Assembly (NCBI RefSeq): GCF_012489685.1
Contig: NC_080046.1
Location: forward strand, 41,069,176-41,133,175
From: Lotus japonicus
Taxonomy: Eukaryota; Streptophyta; Magnoliopsida; Fabales; Fabaceae
DNA: 64,000 bases
Reading direction: 5' to 3'
A model generated the notes under the pieces. The model was not told the origin of the DNA, ran no database searches, and worked only from the letters and a program-made list of their open reading frames with translations. A program made the translations under genes and the position numbers. Positions 56,574 to 64,000 of this stretch are shown one piece after another (the stretch's first letter is position 1; each line of letters starts with the position of its first letter).

Positions 56574-58871
56574 GATTGTGCGTGTCAGAAATGACCATGG
56601 TGGAGAGTTTGAGAATGACAAGTTTGAGAGTCTGTTTGATTCCTATGGAATTGCACATGATTTCTCTTGTCCCAGAACTCCTCAACAAAATGGTGTTGTT
56701 GAGAGGAAAAACAGAACTCTTCAGGAGATGGCTAGATCCATGCTCCAAGAAACTGGCATGGCTAAGCACTTTTGGGCAGAGGCAGTAAACACATCGTGTT
56801 ACATTCAAAACAGAATCTCTGTGAGACCAATTCTGAATAAGACTCCCTATGAATTGTGGAAGAATATAAAACCGAACATTTCTTACTTTCATCCCTTTGG
56901 TTGTGTTTGTTATGTTCTTAATACTAAGGATAGATTGCATAAATTTGATGCTAAGTCTTCTAAATGTCTATTACTTGGTTACTCTGAGAGATCTAAAGGT
57001 TTTAGATTCTATAATACTGATGCTAAAACAATTGAAGAATCCATTCATGTTAGATTTGACGATAAGCTTGACTCTGACCAGTCAAAGCTAGTTGAGAAAT
57101 TTGCAGATTTAAGTATAAGTGTTTCTGACAAAGGCAAAGCTCCAGAGGAAGCTGAGCCAGAGGAAGATGAACCAGAAGAAGCTGGTCCCTCTGATTCACA
57201 AACTCAGAAGAAGAGCAGAATCACTGCAGCTCATCCTAAGGAATTGATTCTGGGCAACAAAGACGAACCAGTCAGAACCATATCAGCCTTCAGACCCTCT
57301 GAAGAGACCCTGCTTAGTCTGAAAGGATTAGTGTCCTTAATTGAACCCAAGTCAATTGATGAAGCTCTTCAAGACAAGGACTTGATTCTGGCCATGGAAG
57401 AAGAACTGAATCAATTTTCCAAGAATGATGTTTGGAGCCTAGTGAAGAAGCCTCAAAGTGTCCATGTAATTGGAACAAAATGGGTGTTCAGAAACAAGTT
57501 GAATGAGAAAGGTGATTTAGTCAGAAACAAGGCAAGGCTAGTTGCTCAAGGCTACAGTCAGCAGGAAGGAATAGACTACACTGAAACATTTGCTCCAGTA
57601 GCAAGACTAGAAGCAATCAGACTGCTGATCTCCTTCTCTGTGAATCACAACATAATTCTACATCAGATGGATGTTAAGAGTGCCTTCCTAAATGGATACA
57701 TATCAGAGGAAGTCTACGTTCATCAACCCCCAGGTTTTGAGGATGAGAAGAACCCAGACCATGTTTTCAAGTTGAAGAAATCACTCTATGGTCTGAAGCA
57801 AGCTCCCAGAGCATGGTATGAGAGACTCAGCTCATTCCTTCTGGAGAATGAGTTTGTAAGGGGTAAAGTAGATACAACTCTCTTTTGCAAAACTTATAAA
57901 GATGATATCTTAATTGTGCAAATCTATGTTGATGATATTATATTTGGTTCTGCAAATCAATCTCTATGCAAAGAATTTTCTGAGATGATGCAGGCTGAAT
58001 TTGAGATGAGTATGATGGGAGAACTAAAGTACTTTCTGGGAATACAAGTTGATCAAACACCAGAAGGAACATATATCCATCAGAGCAAGAAAACTAAAGA
58101 ACTTCTGAAGAAGTTCAATATGCTGGAATCTACAGTGGCCAAGACTCCAATGCATCCTACATGCATTCTGGAGAAAGAAGATGAAAGTGGTAAAGTATGT
58201 CAGAAACTCTATCGTGGTATGATAGGTTCACTCCTTTACTTAACTGCATCTAGGCCAGATATATTTTTTAGTGTTCATTTATGTGCTCGTTTCCAATCAG
58301 ATCCAAGGGAAACCCACTTAACTGCTGTTAAGAGGATCCTAAGGTATCTGAAAGGCACCACTAACCTTGGCTTGATGTATAAGAAAACATCAGAGTATAA
58401 GCTTTCAGGTTATTGTGATGCTGATTATGCTGGAGATAGAACAAAGAGAAAAAGCACTTCTGGAAATTGTCAATTTCTGGGAAGCAATCTAGTCTCATGG
58501 GCAAGCAAGAGGCAATCAACCATTGCATATCCACTGCAGAGGCAGAATATATCTCAGCAGCAATATGCAGCACTCAGATGCTCTGGATGAAACATCAGCT
58601 GGAGGACTATCAGATCCTTGAGAGCAATATCCCAATCTATTGTGATAACACTGCTGCAATTTCATTGAGTAAGAATCCTATCCTACATTCAAGGGCAAAG
58701 CACATTGAGGTAAAGTATCATTTTATTAGAGATTATGTACAGAAGGGTGTACTTCTTCTGAAGTTTGTTGATACTGACCATCAATGGGCAGATATCTTTA
58801 CAAAGCCCTTAGCAGAGGATATATTTAATTTTATTCTGAAAAATCTGAATATGGACCTTTGTCCAGAGTGA
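56446..58871 (+). pseudogene. pol: Element F pol with in-frame 675-bp deletion and RNase H frameshift
   Basis: After the protease motif WYLDSGCSRHMTG the sequence jumps at 56542/56543 directly to integrase AQVQNEKAC. Compared with C, 41536-42210 is missing: 675 bp, exactly 225 codons. This removes most of protease, the HHCC region and the first catalytic Asp of integrase, yet the frame stays open to 58590. RT (YVDDIIFGSANQ) is intact. A 1-bp loss at about 58527 (GCATATCC for GCACTATCC) breaks RNase H, which continues in another frame from 58467 to 58871. Confidence 0.9.
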
Positions 58872-59115
58872 AGATGGATCAGAACCTCTGACTATGATAC
58901 TTCTTGATCAGAAGATGTCTAGTCCAGAAGGTAACTCAATCAGAGTTTATGTACCCATTGGTGCTGACTATGAAGCTGAGACAGTAAACGTGTGTCAGTT
59001 TCTCTGATGCATAGTTCCTCGTACCCGTGTGACAGTCTGTCATAATATGTGTAGATGTGCTTCTCTCCTGCGTGTGATATGTGTATTTACTGTTACTATG
59101 ATGTCTTTAATTTTT

Positions 59116-59154
59116 AACCGTTGATTTTAACCTGCTTTTTGATCAACAACGGTT
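59116..59154. promoter_or_regulatory. Element F inverted repeat upstream of the env-like ORF
   Basis: AACCGTTGAT and ATCAACAACGGTT, identical to the element C copy. It lies about 150-190 bp before the env-like ATG at 59307. Confidence 0.5.
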
Positions 59155-59306
59155 ACTTTTAAAAACCCACTATGCACAACGTTCTCTTACACTTAAGGTT
59201 TTACATTCTCTCTCTTCAGTTTTTCAAAACCTCTCACCCACGATATCTCTCTCTCTCTCTATATTCATCATCTTCATCTTCTACCCAAAACCTTCAACCG
59301 CTCAAA

Positions 59307-61532
59307 ATGGTGAGACAAACCAGAAATGAAGCCGCTGAAGCCACAAGTTTTCCTCACATGGTAGTAGGTCAAGCTACAGGCCAATTGGGTTCTGAAGCTC
59401 CTGATCAAGGTCAAACTCAAGAGCAGATGATTCCTATCGCAGAACGGGGCTGTGCCGTTCACTGTGTGTACGCTCCTGAAGAACTTCAAGTACTGGCAGA
59501 ATGGAGATTCGACCTCGACAATCTTGCTACTAATGGGTATGATCTTCGTCCTGAAGTCCGTGTTCAAGGCTGGGAAAATTACTTCAACAGGCTTCGAGGA
59601 CCGGTGTATGACAAATTGGTCAAGGAATTCTAGAAGCACGCCGACTGCGATGATACTCAGGTGGTTTCCTACATCGCTGGAAGAAGGATAATAATCATGG
59701 AGAAGTCATTCGTGAATCTGCTGGGTGCAGAAACTGCAAATGGGTATCGATTTCAACTGACAGAATCGAAGCTGAAACCCAACACCAAGGATACAATCAA
59801 CAAGGCCCTGTACACCACATACAAACCGGGCAAAACTGATTACAAGGTGGTGGATCTTCATCCCAAGCTCAGAATCTGGCACAAGATTCTGCTTCACTGC
59901 ATCAACCAGAGGCCAAAGGGAAGCTCTCCTGATTACATCAACTTCTGCCAGAAGGCAATGCTGTTTTTCATTCAGGATAAGAGGAAGATCTGCCTTCCTT
60001 TCTTCTTGTTCTCTTACCTGAAAGAATGCATCAGGAAGTCCAGAACCACTGCCTCCATCAAGTCAGCCATCAAGTACATCCCCTTTGGGAGACTGCTTTC
60101 AGATCTCTTCATTGAGAGTAAATTCGTAGAAGATCTGATCAAGGCAGGATGCACAGAGGATCTGTCAACAATTGTCAGTGACGTCTTCACATCCACATCC
60201 TTGAAGAAGATGGGATTGGTCAAGAAGAAGATAGCCCCTGCTCATGAAGATACTTCTGATGAAGTAAGACAAAGAAGGGTGCCTCTGAATGATTTCCCTC
60301 TGTGGTCCCAAGCAGATAACCTAGAGGCTATTTTGTGCTACATTGATGATCTGAAGCAACAAGGGTTTGAGATTGATGTAGACGAGTTTTTCAGGCGTTT
60401 GCCACCAGCTCCAGACTTTGACTCTCCTCCCAAGAGGAAAGTTCAGAGAAAAATGGTCTTGGAGGAATCTTCTGAAGAGTCTGATGTTCCTCTGAAGAAG
60501 AAGAAGAAGGCTGACAAGCCTAAGAGGAAGCACGATGAAACCACCAAGCCTGATGATGGTGATGATGGTGATAATTATGATGGTCCTTCTCCTCCAAAGA
60601 AGAAGAAGAAGCAAGTCAGAATTGTGGAGAAGCCTACCCGTGTGGAACTTGCTGCTGCAGTCATCAGCATGGAGACTTCTGCCAGAGTGACTTGGTCTGC
60701 CGTGCGTTCATCAAGTAAGTCTGCTGTCACTGAATCTGATGATGAATTAAATTCAATTGATGCACTCCCCATCTCTACCCTCCTTAAACGCACAGCCACC
60801 CAACTCACTCCTATCCCAGAGTCTCAACCAGCTGCCCAAACCTCATCTCCACCCAATTCACCAAGGTCTTCATTTTTCCAACCTTCCCAAGAAGAAGCAC
60901 CTCTGTGGAATATGCTTCAGACTCCACGTCCAGATGAACCAACCTCTCCCATTACCATTCAATACAACCCATTAACCTCTGAACCCATCATTCCTGAACA
61001 ACCAGAACCTGAACCCAGAACGTCTGATCACTCTGTCCCCAGAGCATCAGAACGTCCTGATCGTAGAACTACTGATACAGGTTCTTCCACTCCCTATACT
61101 TCTGTATCCTTTCCTACCAACGTTGCTGACTCCTCACCTTCCAACAACTCTGAGTCACTTCGTAAATTTCTGGAAGTTAGAAAAGAAAAAGTGTCTGCCA
61201 TTCCAGAGTACTACCTCACAGTACCAGGCCCTAGGAGATACCCTGGACCTAGACCAGAACGTCTAGTTGACCCAGATGATCCTATCCAGGCTGACCCCTT
61301 GCATGAAGCAGACCCTTTAGCCCAACAAATCCAACCAGACCAAGTTCACCAAGAGCATATTCAACCAGAACCAGAAAACTCTGTGTCTAACCACTCTTCG
61401 GTTAGATCACCACATCCTCAGGTTGAAACCTCTGAACCAAACCTTGGAACCTCTGAACCAAATGTCCAAACTTTTGATATTGGTTCTCCTTAAGGTGCCT
61501 CTGAGGCAAACAGCAGCAACCACCCAACCTCT
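59307..61532 (+). pseudogene. Element F env-like ORF, truncated by G
   Basis: Frame conserved with A and C from ATGGTGAGACAAACC. The longer frame from 59172 includes the CT-repeat leader and is not conserved. TAG at 59631-59633 is shared with C. After about 59890 the sequence diverges from C (EDLIKAGCTEDLSTIVSDVF, SWSQADNLEAILCYIDDLKQQG-like). NLS-like Lys blocks and the acidic linker are present. TAA at 61491-61493 replaces a Gln codon. G is inserted at 61532 before the coiled-coil end. Confidence 0.85.
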
Positions 61533-62742
61533 TGTAAGAACAAGTTTTGATCTAGTAGTACAACTCTATGTTTTGATGATTACAAGTTAACCTTTTGATA
61601 TGAACAATTGTGGTACTCTAACGTGTTTTTCTGAGTGTGCTATTTACAGGCTCTGACCTCAACTCAATCTCACACAAATCAGAAGCACTGTGTATAAAGG
61701 GTAACCCGAGCAACGCTTTCGCATTCACCATGTTCAGTATGAACAGTGGAAAAGCTTCAGAAGTTCTGAAGCTATACAAACTCTGATGTGGACTCAGTCG
61801 CTAGAAGCTCTGAAGATCCAGAAGTTCTGATAACCAAGAAACACTGAAGGTTCAGATGTTCTGATGGTGTAGAAGACTCTGAAGATCCAGAAGCTGAATA
61901 GTGGAAACTCTGAAGTCCAGAAGCAAGAAACTCTGAAGGCCATGTTCTTCCCTCTGAGTTCAGAATCAGAAGATACAATGGTCAGAGGATCTGTGCTTTC
62001 CCTCTGACTCTGATCAACCGGCTTCACAAGTTCCAATATGAAGTATTCCCCTGATCAGAAGTCTCCTAGGTTAAAAGGTCAAGTCGCTATCCAAGTACAA
62101 AAGCAAGTGTACCTTCCTGACGACCTACCTAACGTTCTCAGCCACAGCAGAAGCTGGATTTTCCAGAACTGCCCTCCAACGGTAGCATTTCCCATGCAAC
62201 GCTCAACCCTAATCCTTGAAGTATATATATAGAGGCTGAAGATTGAAAGAAGTGGCCAGAAAGAAATACACACGCGCAAGACATATTCAAAATATTCTAA
62301 GCTTTCTTTCATCTAAAATTCATTGAGTTTACAATTAGCTTTTTAGAAGCAAATCTCTTGTAAACAATTCTTTGATAAACAGTTTGTTTAGTTCCTTTAG
62401 GAGATCAAGGTTGATCGGATCCTAGAGAAGACTAAGAGAGTGAATCTTAGTGTGAGCTAAGTCAGTGTAATTGTTAGTCACTTGTAGGTTTCAAGTGCAG
62501 TTGTAACTCTTACCTGATTAGTGGATTGCCTTCATTCTAAGAAGGAAGAAATCACCTTAACGGGTGGACTGGAGTAGCTTGAGTGATTTATCAAGTGAAC
62601 CAGGATAAAATCCTTGTGTGCTTTTCTATCTCTTATCTTTAGCACTTAAGTTCTCGAAAGATTTGCCAAAATCTTTAAGGTGGAAGTTTTGTACTGAAAA
62701 CGTTATTCAAACCCCCCCTTTCTACCGTTTTTCATACCTTCA
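61533..62742 (+). repeat. Element G 5' LTR
   Basis: 1210 bp starting TGTAAGAACAAG (AGATCAAG in the others) and ending CATACCTTCA. TATA region TATATATATAG at 62222-62232 is longer than in the other copies. It is closest to the A-type LTR in the middle. Confidence 0.93.
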
Positions 62743-62744
62743 AT

Positions 62745-62756
62745 TGGTATCAGAGC
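62745..62756 (+). other. Element G primer binding site
   Basis: TGGTATCAGAGC, three bases after the LTR, complementary to initiator Met-tRNA. Confidence 0.93.
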
Positions 62757-62814
62757 GCAAGTTCTGATTACCACACCTAACAGTGTTCAGTGATCCGGGC
62801 CGGTGTGAAAAACA

Positions 62815-64000
62815 ATGGCTGCCACCACCAGTGAAACTCAAAGAGATGGTTACAATGCAAAGCCTCCTATGTTCGACGGTCAAAGGTTCGAATATTGGAA
62901 AGATAGACTGGAAAGTTTCTTTCTGGGTTTCGATGCAGATCTCTGGGATATTATTGTGGATGGCTACGAACGTCCAATTGATGCAGATGGCAAGAAGATC
63001 CCAAGGTCAGAGATGACTGCAGATCAAAAGAAGCTGTACTCACAACATCACAAAGCAAGAGCAATTCTTCTAAGTGCTATTTCCTATGAAGAGTACCAGA
63101 AGATTACAGATCGTGAGTTTGCTAAAGGCATTTTTGAATCTCTGAAGATGTCTCATGAAGGAAACAAGAAAGTCAAAGAATCAAAGGCATTGTCTTTGAT
63201 CCAAAAGTATGAATCCTTCATCATGGAGCCAAATGAATCCATTGAAGAAATGTTCTCCAGATTTCAATTGCTTGTAGCTGGCATACGACCTCTCAACAAG
63301 AGCTACACAACAAAAGATCATGTCATAAGGGTCATCAGGTGTCTTCCTGAAAGTTGGATGCCTTTGGTGACTTCAATAGAGCTCACGAGAGACGTTGAGA
63401 ATATGAGTTTAGAAGAACTCATCAGCATTTTGAAATGCCATGAGCTGAAGCGCTCAGAGATGCAAGATCTGAGGAAAAAGTCCATAGCCTTGAAATCCAA
63501 ATCTGAAAAGGCTAAGGTTGAGAAGTCAAAGGCTCTTCAAGCTGAAGAAGAAGAATCTGAAGAAGCATCAGAAGATTCTGATGAAGATGAGCTGACTCTG
63601 ATCTCCAAGAGACTCAACCGCATCTGGAAGCACAGGCAGAGCAAGTTCAAAGGCTCTGGAAAGGCAAAAGGAAAGTATGAGCCCTCAGGCCAGAAGAAGT
63701 CTTCAATTAAGGAAGTCACATGTTTTGAGTGCAAAGAATCTGGGCACTACAAAAGTGATTGTCCAAAGTTGAAGAAAGACAAGAAGCCAAAGAAGCACTT
63801 CAAGACCAAGAAGAGTCTGATGGTGACATTCGATGAATCAGAGTCAGAGGATGTTGACTCTGATGGTGAAGTCCAAGGACTCATGGCCATTGTCAAAGAC
63901 AAAGGATCAGAGTCAAAGGAAGCTGTTGACTCTGACTCAGAATCAGAAGGAGATCCTAACTCAGACGATGAAAATGAGGTATTTGCTTCTTTCTCTACCT
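62815..64000 (+). CDS. gag: Element G Gag, partial (runs off window)
   Basis: Open for 395 codons from ATGGCTGCCACC to the window end, with no stop seen. The gag domain and CCHC knuckle (Cys at residue 303, codon 63721-63723) match A and C. The acidic Ser/Glu/Asp stretch follows, and the sequence ends just before the coiled coil. Very few differences from A Gag are visible, for example VEKSKALQAEE for AEKSKALQAEE. Confidence 0.9.
   Translation, partial: MAATTSETQRDGYNAKPPMFDGQRFEYWKDRLESFFLGFDADLWDIIVDGYERPIDADGKKIPRSEMTADQKKLYSQHHKARAILLSAISYEEYQKITDREFAKGIFESLKMSHEGNKKVKESKALSLIQKYESFIMEPNESIEEMFSRFQLLVAGIRPLNKSYTTKDHVIRVIRCLPESWMPLVTSIELTRDVENMSLEELISILKCHELKRSEMQDLRKKSIALKSKSEKAKVEKSKALQAEEEESEEASEDSDEDELTLISKRLNRIWKHRQSKFKGSGKAKGKYEPSGQKKSSIKEVTCFECKESGHYKSDCPKLKKDKKPKKHFKTKKSLMVTFDESESEDVDSDGEVQGLMAIVKDKGSESKEAVDSDSESEGDPNSDDENEVFASFST

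Larger units (their letters stand above)
53375..64000 (+). mobile_element. Element F: Sirevirus-type element, incomplete in window, with nested element G
   Basis: Inserted in E after target AAGAT (53370-53374). Its 5' LTR, gag, recombinant pol and most of an env-like ORF are visible, up to 61532, where G begins. The rest of F, with its 3' LTR, lies beyond the window. Its LTR and gag are clearly diverged from A and C, yet 57780-59885 is almost identical to C. Confidence 0.9.
61533..64000 (+). mobile_element. Element G: Sirevirus-type element, 5' part only
   Basis: Inserted in the F env-like ORF after CCTCT (61528-61532), the candidate target duplication; its partner lies outside the window. 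5' LTR, PBS and the start of gag are visible. All visible coding sequence is open. Confidence 0.92.

Noticed and set aside
1..64000. tRNA or rRNA genes
   Set aside because: The only tRNA-like strings are short primer binding sites beside LTRs. No cloverleaf or rRNA core sequence was seen.

Overview
The window is nuclear DNA of a flowering plant, most likely a eudicot. A legume is plausible but cannot be shown from this sequence. Nearly all of it is nested LTR retrotransposons, plus a Stowaway-type MITE and a Helitron end. I find no rRNA, tRNA, CRISPR array or intact host gene. Element letters A-I are mine.

Layout. Positions 1-4025 are AT-rich flank with a Helitron-type 3' terminus (to 1079), a 328-bp MITE (2681-3008) and a CT-rich stretch that resembles a 5' UTR. 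Element A (4026-27832, TSD CCAAT) is a Copia/Sirevirus-type element: LTR, gag, pol, env-like ORF, a conserved antisense ORF, repeated polypurine tracts, LTR. Its reverse transcriptase is split by element B (9235-20937, TSD CTTAT, minus strand). B is a gag-only derivative of a chromovirus-like Ty3/Gypsy element with 3868-bp LTRs. Positions 27833-28967 are flank, with a short ORF that may be the start of an interrupted host gene. Element H (about 28968-36646) is a decayed Tat-like Gypsy element. Its gag is split by element I (29599-33946, TSD GGCCT), which has LTRs and a tRNA-Asp-type PBS but no protein. H ends abruptly in a truncated B-like LTR, element D (36647-38362 and 50440-51985). D is split by Sirevirus C (38363-50434, TSD TCATC). 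Right of D is an old Sirevirus fragment, E (51986-53374). It is cut by Sirevirus F (from 53375, target AAGAT), which is cut in its env-like ORF by Sirevirus G (from 61533). F and G run off the window.

How the parts work. In A, C, F and G the LTR TATA box drives a genomic RNA. The Met-tRNA primer site and polypurine tract prime cDNA synthesis. Gag forms particles, and pol supplies protease, integrase, RT and RNase H. The env-like protein shows no signal peptide or membrane span. It has lysine-rich NLS-like blocks, a Pro/Ser/Glu-rich linker and a C-terminal coiled coil, so a nuclear or particle role fits better than an envelope. Every pol and env-like copy seen whole carries stops, frameshifts or deletions. 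Gag (A, C) and the antisense coiled-coil ORF (A, C) are open.

Most notable: the antisense ORF has its own TATA box and a substitution pattern that suggests protein-level constraint. Mosaic segments (C 3' LTR; F 57780-59885) indicate recombination among co-resident Sireviruses. B is very young although it encodes only Gag. Two LTR families carry arrays of short palindromes.
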